Source of the DNA: Stictocephala bisonia | Lineage: Eukaryota > Arthropoda > Insecta > Hemiptera > Membracidae | Assembly: GCA_035578905.1 (NCBI GenBank) | Contig: JAQJVL010000257.1 | Location: forward strand, 221,001 to 285,000 | Direction of reading: 5' to 3' | DNA: 64,000 nucleotides | Notes under the pieces: model-generated | The model's input: only the letters and a program-made list of their open reading frames with translations | Databases searched by the model: none | What the model was told of the DNA's origin: nothing | Part shown: piece by piece, positions 1-11,442 of the stretch | How the letters are laid out: each line of letters begins with the position of its first letter | Position numbering within the stretch: position 1 is the first letter of the stretch | Position numbers and translations under genes: made by a program

Positions 1-454
1 TTTTCCCTTTCAGGCAGGTATTTTTTGATCAACAATACGCAGAACTAATTCAAATGTGCTCAAGGTGTGTTGAGGCTCAAAAAGCTTTTGATATCGAGGG
101 CTTTTTATTGTGTGGTCCCACACCGGAAGGGGAATGGCTACTTACTTTAGTATGAATGAGTATGGCTGCACCTTTATGTACGTATATGAATGAATATGTA
201 TGTAAAATTGTACAAAATGAGTGGCAAATGTTTATTTAGATTTGATAGATTGGTTACGATACAATTGTTGCAATACACTTGTGCAACCTTCTTCCAGTGC
301 CAATCCGTAGGGGAAATGTGTGTAAATTAGACCATAAGTACCGGGAGACCGAGCTTAGCTCAGTTGCATTTTGCAAACTGAAGAGGTAGCATCCATATCT
401 CTCAGAGGATCCTGAGGATCTTTTGTTGTTACTCTACCTTGTAGGTTATTAATA

Positions 455-760
455 AGATTTTGTTTCGGAGGTCTTCCGCGTTTACCTCTAACCTCTTTGT
501 GGAACTCGGTCTGCGGCCTCGTGGGGGAGCTCGGTCTACGGCCTCGCCAAAACGCTCTGCTACAGGCCCCTTTGTGGCACTTGGCCTACGGCCTCACGGG
601 GGAAAGTTCGGCCTTTCGAACTCACTGAGGCACTCTGCTACAGTCCCATTTGTGGATCTCTGCATGACGCCTTTTGAGGAAGATCGGCCTACGGCCTCAC
701 CAGGATTCTTCAGCAGTATGACGATGAATTTTGGTTTTTGGAGCAGTGGAGCTCATAAAC
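455..760. repeat. GC-rich degenerate repeat block
   Basis: The motif ggcctacggcctc and variants (ggtctgcggcctcg, ggtctacggcctcg, ggcctacggcctca) recur at least four times between about 508 and 705. They are interleaved with gctctgctacag / cactctgctacag and with cctttgtgg / catttgtgg blocks. The unit is irregular and the composition is far more GC-rich than the flanks. An open frame of 104 codons crosses it, but repetition explains this better than coding. Family unknown. Confidence 0.55.
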
Positions 761-987
761 ATAGTATTTTCTAAAATCTGATAGAATATTAGTAAGTAAG
801 AGAAGAATACCTTTAATTTGATACCCCACTTGGGTGAATTAGTTTAACATTACTTAATTTTGAGTTTTTGTCAACCTTATTCTAGAAAATGCAAAATAAA
901 TAATATTATACTGCTAAGTAACTATAGAAACATACACGAAAACTAACGTGCCTAGAAAGAAGACGGTAGGTATCACGCGCATCTTCC

Positions 988-1180
988 ATGACGTCACATG
1001 TGCTAAATTGCAAAAATGAACACAAAAATACTGTTCTAATTCCCGTGATTACAATTCCAGCTAATAAGTGATACATAACTGGCTTACTATTTAGCTGAAT
1101 GCTTCTATGCAATTGGTAGATTTAGTTACGAGTATTTAATAGAATAAATAAATCAGCTGTTTTCACCCATGTGACGTCAT
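988..1180. repeat. Inverted repeat with two CRE-like cores
   Basis: The 13-mer atgacgtcacatg at 988-1000 is matched by its exact reverse complement at 1168-1180. Similarity extends outward imperfectly (gcgcatcttcc versus gcgcagttgaat on the other strand). Each arm carries the palindrome tgacgtca, the consensus CREB/ATF site. With a spacer of about 167 bases this could be a degenerate inverted-repeat transposon rather than a regulatory element. The sequence alone does not decide. Confidence 0.5.
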
Positions 1181-2087
1181 ATTCAACTGCGCAGCCTCGT
1201 CGTGAGACATGGGCAGTCTAGGAGCCTCAGTAGCAGAAATAAGAAATTTCCCAGAGTTGAGACCGGTACCAATTGATTTCTCGTAGCCGAAAACCCCTAT
1301 ATAAATTTAAAAATTAAATACCTTGGAGCCAAAAAAAATTTCCTCCGGACATGGCTTGTTTTAGGTAATAAGATATGCCGTCATAATATACTCTTCTTCT
1401 CTGTCCCACAGAAATATTTTAACTACCTCAGCAATATTAAAGCAGATGCAAATTTTTAATATGTTTTATTTTAATAAAACAACATATAAGACTCTTAGTT
1501 TTATACTTTTCAGCATATTACTTCTACTTCATTTTTATTTATAATAACTCATTATTATTGTCCGTGAGTATCGGTAAATATTAGATTTAAGATTATAAAT
1601 ATGGACATATAAGCTTTAAAATTATTTAACATTTTGAAAATATTACTTTTTATATATTACATAAAGATTTATCAGAAGTGAAACTGTTTGATGTTAATTG
1701 ATCAATACTAATCTTTTGCTAACTAATAATTTGTTAAATAACGTTAATAATTATAAATAACATCTAACGAGTAAATATATTTATAATATCGTTAGCTCTT
1801 AACCCTGTCTCTACTGTCAAAGGAAAAACTGACTGTTTTATTTTTTCAGTAAAATTAATTAGAAAAATATTTTGAGTGCCCCATATACGAATATCTGATA
1901 ATGAGCCCTATTAGTAAATCATAAATTACACATTATTTACTTGTAAATGTACAGTTGTATAAATGGAATTTATACTGATTTTTATTAACAGTTAAATTAT
2001 TATATATAATGTAGCATAAGTTGCAGCATAATCCCCTCCCCTATACACTTTGTGCTGCAGTGAACTATAAATAATCTCAGCTGTTAC

Positions 2088-2303
2088 CTCAATAATGGAA
2101 GCGACTTGGTCAGAGAAGATGTCAAAGAGTTTTGCAATCTCTTGCTCCATGTCTGCAGTGAGAACCTCAGAACGCTGTGAGAAGGTGGCAAGGCGATCTA
2201 TCAACGCGATCACCACATTCTTGACATTGACCCCAGGCTGCAGCTCTGCACAGGACTTCAGGAAGGCGTTGAGAGTGGCCAGGTGAAACTCATCTGGGAA
2301 CAC
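2088..2303 (-). CDS. VPS35: VPS35 exon 6 (residues 268-339), retromer subunit
   Basis: This 216-base exon gives 72 residues starting VFPDEFHLATLN and containing NVKNVVIALIDRLA and KLFDIF, which I recognise as the conserved central part of VPS35. It has a TTTCAG acceptor just upstream (minus strand) and a GAG|GTAACA donor, and is phase 0 at both ends. VPS35 is the alpha-solenoid scaffold of the retromer, which with VPS26 and VPS29 retrieves cargo from endosomes. The exon is single copy and sits 6.6 kb (minus strand) after the left copy of exon 5. The gene continues past base 1, so about 57% of the expected protein is missing here. Recognition is by eye, not by a search. Confidence 0.93.
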
Positions 2304-2609
2304 CTGAAACAAAACATTGGTAAAAATGTGTTCAAGATAAGCCTACTGAACACATTTATTAAAAATGACGGTGATAAACGAACCTTCTTCAACAGTTGAG
2401 GTTGAGTAGTCTTACTTAACAAAAAACATTTTTTTCAAGTTGGAGAGGATTAAATAGCACTGTACATGACTGGGTGAGAAGTCATACGACTGGGTGAGCG
2501 GTCAATACTGTACATATATGAGTGGGTTGGCGTTTCAATATTTCTGTAAGTGTATGGGTGGGGGATCAATAGCACTGTAGGTGTATGGGTGGGTGAGCGG
2601 GTTATCAGC

Positions 2610-3470
2610 CTAAAATCTAAAAAAAATCTCAAAAATTATCCTTGTCTTTTAAGAAATTTATGTGATTCTAACTTACTAAGAACATTATATTTTGCTTTGG
2701 TACATTCGCGACTTGAATATGGGATTGAATTTTGGGGTGCGGCATACAATAACTTGTTAAATAAATTGATTATAACCCAAAAATATTTCATACGTGTTAT
2801 TTGCTTTAAAAATCAGAGAGATCATACAGAACAGTTATTCACACAATTAAACATCTTAACGTTGAAAAATCTTTTTATCTTTAAGGTACTTAGGGCCTTT
2901 TATACCTTTTATACTTAGGGCCTTTTTTTAAGGTACTTAGGGCAACCAGGGAACAGAAAATTTATTCTATCAAACAAGAAATACAGTAAATCACTTCTTC
3001 ATAAAGCCAAAAATAAATAAATCATTTTTTTCAAAAACATTTCTCTATTTAGGCCCGAAATTTTTTAACCTTTTGCCTGTTGACATTAAAAGAGCTAATA
3101 GTATTTATTCATTTTCCAAACAGCTTAAAAAATGGTTGACTAATGTAAATAATGTTGAATTTTTATTTTCCATATTGTTAATTTTATGTATACTTTAGAC
3201 TTTCTTTTATTTTTGCTTCACGCCACATCAGCCAACTTTTTCAGTAGTCATTATAGAAGACTGGATAATGTATTATCTTTAATTTATAGTTATTTATAAT
3301 ATACATTTTTTTGGATAATGTATTATCTTTAATTCATAGTTATTTATAATATATATTTTTTTATCAATATAGCCACCAATTACTGGATTATAAGGTGGCT
3401 ATTATTCCTAATTAATGTATGTAAACATATTGTATGCTTTTGGGAAAATAAACATATTATTATTAATTCC
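2610..3470 (+). mobile_element. 3' fragment of a CR1/Jockey-like non-LTR retrotransposon
   Basis: The plus strand encodes the typical C-terminal part of ORF2 in this class. A segment with LRTLYFALVHSRLEYGIEFW leads into QLNILTLKNLFIFKVLRAF; after frame breaks near 2910-3050 there is a stretch like FRPEIFNLLPVDIK, corresponding to the usual final block of these proteins. The 5' end (RT catalytic core) is absent, as expected for 5' truncation. The end near 3450-3470 has an AATAAA-like signal followed by ATT repeats. It is a dead relic inside VPS35 intron 5, and the left block boundary at 3236 falls within its 3' part. Confidence 0.6.
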
Positions 3471-4008
3471 AATCCTAGTGCACTATAACCTAACCACAAT
3501 TGTTGTCTGAGAACACTTGATCCACCAGCAGGAGGCCTTCATGGTTGACTTTATCTCATGAGTAGTAGGTCTGGAGCTAATGTTGTTCTTTATGTAATAT
3601 CCAGTAGCATGTATTCTATGTCTATGTATTCACAAGCCTATAGAAAGGGATAATGTCCCTTAATCCTTCAGAGCAGGAATAATTGTTATAATGAAATCTA
3701 ATTTATTTTATTTTTATGACCTGATTTTTACTTTAAAATTGTAATGTTTTTTGCATGCTTTGTTATTTGTCAAGTTATTTTAATGTTCATTTATGTATAG
3801 TTAGTTAGTGTTATGTCCTTTAATAATGCATTTATGTAGTAAAAATAAATTTTTTAAATCATCCAGATTAAAGCAACAAGAATTCCCATTGGTCGTCTGA
3901 TTCAACACTGAAGGTGTCTGTATTTTTTTCATTAATAAGCTATGACAAAATATTACGTCAAACCAGTCTACTGTTGTTTGAAAGTTATTTATTAGCATTG
4001 GATTGTTC

Positions 4009-4104
4009 ATGATATGTAAATAATATTTGGAGATTTCCAGTGCTTTGACTATAATAGAGACACTCAAAGCATTGGAAATATCCAAATATTATCTACATAT
4101 CAAA
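4009..4104. repeat. Imperfect foldback, about 40-base arms (copy 1)
   Basis: The segment tgtaaataatatttggagat with tttccagtgctttga is mirrored by ctcaaagcattggaaa with tatccaaatattatctacat, around a centre near 4055. Because of this, open frames on the two strands start with almost the same peptide (KALEISKYYLHI on both). Minus-strand frame 3801-4085 continues as a 94-codon open frame of unknown origin, which I do not call a gene. Confidence 0.7.
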
Positions 4105-4189
4105 CGTCTAACATTTTTTTTTTTTTTTGTAAGTACATCAATAATGTTGTCAGCATTAAGTTTACTTCAACGCCCCTGCTTTGTCTTAA

Positions 4190-4864
4190 CACATTCAGTG
4201 CTATGTGGCCGTAAAGTCGCCCACGCTGTCCGACCGCTATTGTCACCGGTAGTGGCTAATGGCCGTCTAGTCAGCCATACTGCCTCACTCACATTATTAA
4301 ATCAGTCTTTGCCCAGCTTTTGCCAGGTTCGCTTGCAAGTAGGTCCCGTACTTCTACGGTATCCTAGGAGTAGGACGTGGATTTTAGTTTCCGGTTATGG
4401 TTATTTTTAGAGTTTCTATTACTGTTTTTAATTTGATTTTTGGAAAAATTAGGAATAAAATTAAGCAAAAAGATGTAGAGTGTAATGCAAAGAAGGAAAC
4501 ATTAAAAATACTGAATCTATGCTCTACAAACACACTGACAAACCTGAATTGTGTTCTGTAGCATGTTTTAAACAATTTATCTCAGATTACACTAATTGTG
4601 AAAAAATGTAAAAAATCTTGGACATTAATTTTTGGCAAAGTCGTTCACCAGGGGTGAGTTGCCGACTAGACGGCCATACATAAAAATTAATTCTTTTGAG
4701 TTTTCTACATATACAGACTACTTCTGGCAGTCATAAATTGACATTACGCAATCACAAAAATTAGTTTTTGGAAAAAAAATAGTTCAGCCATTGTAATAAG
4801 TTTTTTATTTATATATGCAGCCAGACATGGTGAAAATGACAATACGGCCTTAGCACTGAATGTG
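4190..4864. mobile_element. TTAA-flanked piggyBac-type MITE (copy 1)
   Basis: TTAA at 4186-4189 and 4865-4868 flank a 675-base element whose ends are inverted repeats: cacattcagtgcta on the left and tagcactgaatgtg on the right. Subterminal inverted blocks are also visible (tggccgtctagtcagc near 4260 and gactagacggccat near 4665). TTAA duplication with short terminal repeats is the hallmark of the piggyBac superfamily. There is no transposase, so it would be non-autonomous. Open frames across it are not gene-like. Confidence 0.8.
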
Positions 4865-5169
4865 TTAATCAAGCCCTCAGCATTACTATTTTAGACCAGA
4901 GGAGAACTGAGTCATATTTGTATGGTAGTAGTTGCCATTCTGAGAGATGAGTTGTGATTAGCAGAATTATTTTTATTAACCTCTCAACTGCTGGGTTAAT
5001 AGCACCTATATGTCCCCCTGTTTTTTTTTCAATTAGACCATAACTTTAAAAAAGTATCACTAAAAAAATGTATTTCTTTATGTGATAAGTTAAAATTGTA
5101 AATAACTGGATTAAAAGAGTCATTAGTCCAAATATAAATTACTCTATCTACCTTTTTCGTTTGTAACAT

Positions 5170-5394
5170 AGTCCAACTTTTCACGTTTGTTTACATCTTT
5201 GTTTGGCCGGAGAAAGTGGTGGATCACTATTCTCACAAGTGCTTTCACAATCACTTTGTTCATTCTGATTAAACACGGGATCTTATAGTCACTGTTATCA
5301 GAAAATAAATCACTCAAATCATCGTAATCACTTAATCATCTATTTTTGATTCCATAACGATTGCCTGAAATTCACTACCAGACGCTGTTTTCAT
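5170..5394 (-). pseudogene. Broken acidic N-terminus of a piggyBac-like transposase (copy 1)
   Basis: Reading the minus strand from ATG at 5394 gives a peptide beginning MKTASGSEFQAIVMESKIDD, then a stop. It continues in the same register with a strongly acidic run rich in D, S and N (SDYDDLSDLFSDNSDYN in the other copy). PiggyBac transposases usually start with such an acidic region. In this copy a single base is missing near 5282 (gggatcttatag versus gggatcattatag at the matching place in copy 2), adding a frameshift. The rest of the transposase is absent. Confidence 0.5.
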
Positions 5395-6274
5395 GACAAC
5401 CAAACGTAAACAACAAGCATACAACAGCTGTAAGATGAAACAAGCCTAGTAGTTCGCCACATTTCTCACAGATGACTATTGGACTATTTCTCAAAGCAAT
5501 AATCAATACAGACTTTACTCATTACCAGTGTTAAGGGCGTTTTAAGAGATTGTTAAATTCAATGCCTTTTCGGAGGATCAATTTACGTCCACGTTGGTAA
5601 TAGAAATAGTACAAAAGACGCTACCATGAACGATCACACGGATATTCGTTTTATATGTAGAAATTAATGAAAAGAATCAACTGTACCTTTACAGGAGATA
5701 GTGCATATCTTGGATCGAAGAACTGTGAGGATGAGAGATGCCCGTAGAGATGGATCCACCAGGCCTGGGATGTCGATGTTGTCTAGCAGACAGTTAGGAG
5801 CACAACACAATACTATCAAAAGTTCATGCACTTTAGAATTTTGAATAAAATGCTGGGTAGATCGAGAGGAGAGATTGAGAAAAAACACGATCACTGGTTA
5901 GTGAAATAAGAACTATACAGTGTAAGAGAGGGTCGCGGGAATCGCGACACGAGAACCAAGAGAACCGTTCCGCGTAACATCATAAGTTCAACTGGTGTTT
6001 TAATTTTAGGTAGAGGGGTGAAGAATGCTTGACGGGGTTCACACCACCGGTTACAAATGTCACCTGATATTTGACTTCTGGCAAGTGCAAATGCATAGAG
6101 GCCAGTAAGATTATTTAAATTTCAATATAGTAACAGGTGAATATGTTATGAGAATGTGAGTAACAATTTATGCTTAAGAGTTTATAAAGAACAGACAAGA
6201 GGAACAAACTATTAAATTATTTAATTATGAATTATAATTAACTATATGTACAATAGTTAACTATATGTACAATA

Positions 6275-8686
6275 CAATAGTCCTTCCTCATTGGAAACAG
6301 AAATGAGGAAGGAAGACGACTGCTGGACATGTGCCAAAGAAATGCATTGACAATTGGAAATGGGAGATTTCAAAAGAGGGAGAGCCATATAATAACAAGG
6401 TATAGTTGGGATGGGATAGTAAAAAGTGTAATTGATTATATAATAACAGATAGAGAATGGGGAGAAAAGATCATGGATGTGAAGGTGATTCCCAGCGTAA
6501 GCGTAGGAGGGGACCATAGACTGTTGGTGGGGGTGTTTAGAATGGAAATAAAAGAGAGCAGAACGACAAAACCAGTTGAAAGAATAAAGGGATGGAGACT
6601 GCAGGAGGAGCAGAAGAAGGAAGAATTTAGAAATATGGTAAAAAAGGAGTTACCCAGAACAGAGGTAGGGGAGCTGGAAGAGGAATGGAATCGGTTCAAG
6701 GACACAATAGTAAAGGCAGCCGAAAAGGTATGTGGGAGAACAAAGGGGAAAAGAAGAGAAAAACAAACAAGTTGGTGGAATGAAGAGACAATTAAAGGAG
6801 TAAAAGAGAAGAACAAAGCATGGAGGAAGTGGTGGAAAACCAGAGCGCAAGAAGACAAAGATGAATATTTGGCAAAGAAGAGAGAATGCAGAAGAATAAT
6901 AAAGGACGCAAAGGACAAGGAATGGGAGAACTTCACGAAAAAGTTAGAGGAAGACAAAACAAAAAGATGTTCTATAGTATGATGAGGAACAAAAAGAGAG
7001 TGACCGAAAGTGCCAAAACAATGCAAAATGAAAATGGAGTCATGGTGGAAGGAGTGGAAATGAAAAAGTTGTGGAAAAGGTATTTCCAAACACTGTTGAA
7101 TGAAAACTATGAGGAAGAAGAGGAAGACGAAAATGAGGAGCAATGGGAGAGAGGGGAAGAGATAAGTTGGAGGGAAATAGAAAAGGCGGTGAAAGAGATG
7201 AAAAGTGGGAAATCCCCAGGACCAGATGAAGTATCATCAGATATGGTAAAGGCTTTGGGAGCAGTGGGAGTACATTGGTTGAAGAGAGTCTTCACATGCG
7301 TATGGAGGGAAGGAAGAGTGCCTGACGACTGGGGGAAAGGTGAAATAATAACAATACACAAGAAGGGAAGTAGAAGACTATGCAAGAACTATAGAGGAGT
7401 AACATTAATAAGCCATGTTGCCAAAATATTTGAAAAAATAATTTTTAACAGGATTAAGGACGTGATAGAGGACCAGATAGGGGAGGAACAACATGGGTTT
7501 AGGAAGGGAAGAAGTACGATCGACTTGATTTTTGCAGTGAGACAAATGGTTGAAAAGCACTGGGAGTTCAATAAAAAGTTAATACTGGTGTTTATAGATG
7601 TCGAGAAAGCCTACGATTCTGTTAAGAGAAAAAGTATATGGGAGAGTATGGAAAAAAATAGGAGTGACAGAAAATATGATGAAATGGGTTAAGGAATTGT
7701 ATAGGGTGCACGAGTGCAGAGTTAGGACATGTGATGGTAATACAGAATGGTTCAAGGTAAAGAAAGGGCTGAAACAGGGGAGTGTTCTGTCTCCGATTCT
7801 TTTTAATGTAGTTATGGAGATAATGATGAGAGAAATTAAAGAGGAGACAAATGAAGAGATGAAGATAATGATGTTTGCTGACGATATTCTGATGTGGGGA
7901 GAAAACAGGGAGGAGATACAAGAACAACTGGACAAGTGGAGTAGGAAGATGAGGGAGAGAGGGCTGAGGATAAGCAAGGAAAAAAGTGAAGTAATGGTAG
8001 TAGGAAGGGACACAGTTTTGGAAGAAGATATATTGGTAGATGGAAGTATACTAAAAAAGGTAGATGATTTCAAATACCTTGGAACGATGGTGTCAAGTGA
8101 TGGAAGAATGGAACAGGAAATAAATGCCAGATTAGGAATGGGAGCGGGATTCTTCCGGACGGTGAAACACCTAGTATGGGACAAAGAGGTACCAAGGAGG
8201 GCCAAGGTAATGATGTTCAAGAATTACTATAGGCCTATAATTACTTATGCGGCAGAGACATGGCGGATGTCAGAAAGGGAGTGGAGTAGAGTACAGGCAG
8301 GGGAAATGAGGTTCTTGAGAGCAATAAAGGGAAGAACTCGAAGAGATAGAATTAGGAATAGTGAGATAAGGAAGGATGTAGTGGAGGAGAGTATAAGAGA
8401 AAGAGTGGAACAAGCAAGGTTGAGGTGGTATGGTCACGTAAAAAGGATGAGTGTAGAGAGGTTGCCGAGGAAGATGGAGGAATGGGAAATGGAGGGAAGG
8501 AGGCCCAGAGGAAGACCACGAAGAAGATGGCTGGATGGAGTGAGGACAGACGTGGAAAAGAGAGGGAGTGTGTGGGGGGGAAGTGGTGAGAGAGGAGATG
8601 TGGAGGGACAGGAGAAGATGGAGAGGCTTGGTGACAACCCAGACCCAGGATTGACTGGAACGGGACCGGATAAGTAAGTAAGTAAG
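6275..8686 (+). mobile_element. Endonuclease/RT non-LTR retrotransposon, 5'-truncated, with target duplication (copy 1)
   Basis: Target duplication tatatgtacaata lies at 6262-6274 and 8687-8699. The element starts inside the C-terminal part of an APE-type endonuclease (RRLLDMCQRNALTIGN, then SVIDYIITDREW). It runs through RT motifs KSGKSPGPDE (about 7203), FIDVEKAYDSV (about 7591), GLKQGSVLSPILFN (about 7768) and FADDI (about 7874) to a C-terminal RWYGHVKRM / GRPRRRW block. It ends in a (TAAG)n tail. Frameshifts near 6965 and 7625 make it non-functional. The reverse-strand open frames here are shadows. I cannot fix the clade; the tail and C-terminal motifs suggest the RTE-like endonuclease-RT group common in insects. 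Confidence 0.9.
6329..8677 (+). pseudogene. Degenerate endonuclease-reverse transcriptase ORF (copy 1)
   Basis: Three overlapping open frames (6329-6982, 6886-7692, 7598-8677) join into one polyprotein if two frameshifts are allowed. The first break falls in a basic, lysine-rich linker between endonuclease and RT, and the second immediately after the first RT catalytic aspartate motif (FIDVEKAYDSV). The second catalytic box is FADD. The C-terminus has the arginine-rich RPRGRPRRRW segment. The translated sequence is the same in copy 2 at 16318-18666. The protein would copy element RNA at a nicked target, but this copy is dead. Confidence 0.88.
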
Positions 8687-8863
8687 TATATGTACAATAT
8701 TTATTACTAAGTACGGAAAAACCTGACTTCAGTGTAGTGAGAACTAAAGGACTCAACTTGTGTGTAGCACTGTGTGCATGCTGACCCACAAAGACTACAG
8801 CAGTTGAGAGTTTAAGCAACACCTTGGGAAGGATTGCTGTGGGCTGCATGTTAAGATCGTTAC

Positions 8864-8947
8864 CTGTATTATGCACTCCATGAGATATTCCTGTGCTATG
8901 GCGTCCCGGCAACTGACCACTTGCTCCAGAATACCTGGCAGCACCAT
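8864..8947 (-). CDS. VPS35: VPS35 exon 5 (residues 240-267), extra copy left of the gap
   Basis: This 84-base exon encodes 28 residues: [11 protein letters not shown] then [17 protein letters not shown]. It has a TTTATAG acceptor and a CAG|GTAACG donor, phase 0 at both ends. It joins directly to exon 6 (2088-2303) as ECIIQ-VFPDEF, matching the known order in VPS35. The sequence is identical to the copy at 18853-18936. Because the block is probably an assembly duplicate, only one of the two copies should be counted in a gene model. Confidence 0.9.
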
Positions 8948-10051
8948 CTATAAATAAAATTGCTTATTATATTAAAAATAACATACAAACAGAAGTGAGA
9001 AGCATTTAAAGTTAACCCTTGAACATTTGATTTTTTTGGTTTTAATATTGGTATATACAATTTAACCTTTCATCTGTTAACTCAAGATCTATCCCTGATT
9101 TGAACATTTAGATTGTTGAACACATCAGATAATAACATTTTTTAATTGTACTAAGAGCCTACCATAGCACAACCAGTTATTTAAATCCCAAAATAAATAC
9201 ATAGGGAAAGATTACAACCTTTTTGAATAATAAGGCTGTTCTCTGAGAAGAGTTTGAAATAGAGATCAAAACTGAAGATTATTTTATTCCTCACATAAAA
9301 CTTCCACCGTATTTGAAATTTAAATCACTTTTTTGAATAGTAAGAAAATTTAATTCATGCATAAATTGATTTATGGTGGCATGACAATTTTTGTACAGTA
9401 AGCCTAAATAATGAAATAACGGGTTGAGATATAGACAAAAGTCAATACATAAATGTTGTAAAAAATGTAATCCATCCTCAACATTTCTCTAGATTTGAAA
9501 GTTTAGCAAGCTCAAAAACGCTGGCCTTGCTCAGCCTGTATCACCTTTTCATTTTTAAAGGCTTCTATCTTGTTTGTCAGTAAAAAAAAATCAACCTTTT
9601 TAAACTTTTTTGGAGATTTTAGACAGAGGGCTATAAATTCAAGCACATATGATGGGTTTTGGGTGCCAGATAGTGTCTCATTATTTTCAATAATGTTTGA
9701 GTGACCTTAAGTCCCCCAGCCCCAATGCCCAACCATCCCTCAAACCTATAGTCATGCAACAACAGGTTTTTGACCTTAGCTCCAAAAAAACATGTACTAT
9801 ATAACAACAGAACAAATCTTATCAGGTATTAAATTCCATAGAAGACTGGCTGTGATTGTAAAGGTTTGATACAGTCAGTAGTTTTCTGGTTTGTATGCAT
9901 AAACTGTGTAAAATATGTGATATGCTCTGTGGACACACTTAATTTACAGAGTTAAAGTTAGAACTGAGTCAGTCTTCTTACCTGAAGATGTCAGTTACTG
10001 ACCTATAACCTAATGTAAAATTTTCTACACACATTGTAAAATTGCATTAAC

Positions 10052-10246
10052 CTTGCGGTATTTGTCCAGATTGATGGACTCCAGCTGACAGAGTCTCACT
10101 AGGTTAGTGCCCACTAGTATTCGCAGCTCTTCCCGTTCTCGCTCACGCCGCTCCCGTTCCCTCGAATGGCCTTGGTGCTGCATTCGTACCCAAAGCTTGT
10201 TCATCTCCGCAAAGTTCATCAGAACAAAGTCTACTGAATCTTTCAC
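10052..10246 (-). CDS. VPS35: VPS35 exon 4 (residues 175-239), extra copy left of the gap
   Basis: This 195-base exon gives 65 residues with the highly conserved block [18 protein letters not shown], an arginine/glutamate-rich helix, and [13 protein letters not shown]. The acceptor is GTAG and the donor AAG|GTTAAT, which is weaker than consensus. It is phase 0 at both ends. The sequence appears identical to 20029-20223, whereas nearby introns differ, as expected if purifying selection acts on the exon. In VPS35 this segment belongs to the N-terminal half of the solenoid that contacts VPS26. Confidence 0.9.
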
Positions 10247-10644
10247 CTACAAACATTGCAATATGATTATGGGAAATAGATAAAACAATCTTTTCAGAAA
10301 TATACTCTATCTTTCCACGTAAATTTAAGAATTCTGGATTGTTTAGCCACAAAAAAGACAGTTAAGCTAAATGTTTTAATAATACTGTACATATTTATTT
10401 AACAATTTATTAATAATGGTATAACTGCATACTATAGTAAAATTATTTCTACAATAACATAAAACAATGCAATACAGATAATTCATCAAATCCTTCAGAG
10501 TCGAAAATCAAGTACAAAATTTCAGGTTTCATCAATTTATGACACAAGGGTTTTTAGTAGAATTATTCATTCTAACAGTCAAACATTCAGTGAAAGCCTA
10601 TTAAAATAATGAATACAATTCAATTATCATTCATAATGGCAATA

Positions 10645-10906
10645 GAATCCAAACCACATAGTATTGGTCTAATTTTCAGCTAATGAAAAGCTTGATATTC
10701 AGTTCTCTTCCTTACACAACATTTGGAGTATGAATACTACCCAAATCGGACACTCCTGAATTCTCTAGTAATGTCCTTGTCGATGGCAACCATCGAGCGG
10801 TCGCTGTGTCAGTTTTAAGACGACAAAATAAAACCTATAACCTACTATCACCACAACACTTTGATCCCAAGTAGCTGAGTTACAACTCTGTATCACTAGT
10901 GCCAAC
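10645..10906 (-). mobile_element. SINE-like interspersed repeat, family A (copy 1, member 1)
   Basis: This ~260-base segment shares its length and order of motifs with 12207-12453 (opposite strand) and 42025-42297. Shared landmarks, read on the minus strand, are ggcactagtg, cagctacttgggat, caaccatcgagcgg (complement) and agctgaaaat near the far end. The 42 kb member ends in a T-arm-like hairpin with cgtggttcggattccacg, close to a tRNA B box. I regard it as a probable tRNA-related SINE; the RNA polymerase III promoter is only partly convincing. Confidence 0.6.
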
Positions 10907-11442
10907 ATTAGCACATGGATATAAAACAATTTTCCCCCCTGAAAGAATGACAAGAATAAAAGCTTGGAAATCTATTTTGAATTGCTTGAAAAAATTTGAA
11001 TAAAGAGTGACTAAATGAAAAATTAAATATTCACAAATAGATGAAATACTTTGCCAAAATCAGAAATGGGGTTTTGGTATCAAACGTATTATGAGAATAA
11101 ATTCAGGCTAGGTAAGTTGATAACTATGCCTTAAATAAAAGGGTGTGCTCTGACTGTGTAAATATGAAGTAGATAATGAATGAAAAACATCTATGTGAAC
11201 TCAACATAACAGAAACCATCTATGGGTTGTATCTCACAACTATGCTTCAAAGTTGTTATATGACTATCAAAGCACTTTGCATGGTCTAATAGAAGTTAGG
11301 TCATTTTTTAATTAAAGGATACAAGAAAGAAAATAGGTGCATGTGATTTAGTGTGAACCATATTGTTCACTGTCCACCACACAAGATATTAATGACCGTT
11401 TATACACAAACAGTATAAAATAACAAAAATCAAGTGACATAC

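Larger units (their letters stand above)
1..2087. other. AT-rich non-coding stretch, VPS35 intron 6 or beyond
   Basis: This lies downstream of the last visible VPS35 exon on the minus strand. I looked for the next VPS35 segment (the conserved region after residue 339) and did not find it, so this is probably intron and the remaining exons are outside the window. It holds a GC-rich degenerate repeat near 455-760 and an inverted repeat at 988-1180. The rest is simple AT-rich sequence without a convincing exon. Confidence 0.6.
4980..8811. mobile_element. TTAA-flanked piggyBac-like element, split by a retrotransposon (copy 1)
   Basis: TTAA at 4976-4979 and 8812-8815 flank ends that pair as inverted repeats (cctctcaactgctg versus cagcagttgagagt, 13 of 14). 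The element is 3.83 kb, of which about 2.42 kb is a nested non-LTR insertion, leaving roughly 1.4 kb. Near its left end the minus strand encodes an acidic peptide like piggyBac transposase N-termini (see 5170-5394). Its right end lies only about 50 bases from VPS35 exon 5, inside the intron. No catalytic transposase core remains. Confidence 0.72.

Noticed and set aside
460..774. 104-codon plus-strand frame as a gene
   Set aside because: The peptide repeats because the DNA repeats (ggcctacggcctc units); no motif, no splice or start context.
5664..5894. 76-codon minus-strand frame (copy at 15653-15883) as an extra VPS35 exon
   Set aside because: Exon 5 joins exon 6 directly in known VPS35 order, leaving no room for it; it lies inside the piggyBac-like element.
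6436..7143. 235-codon minus-strand frame rich in F, S, L and H (and its copy at 16425-17132)
   Set aside because: Exact shadow of the purine-rich retrotransposon coding strand; composition is the complement of a K/E-rich protein.
7579..8220. 213-codon and other minus-strand frames over the RT region, including 8352-8912
   Set aside because: Antisense shadows of the RT frame. The 8352-8912 frame also overlaps VPS35 exon 5 but in a different register.
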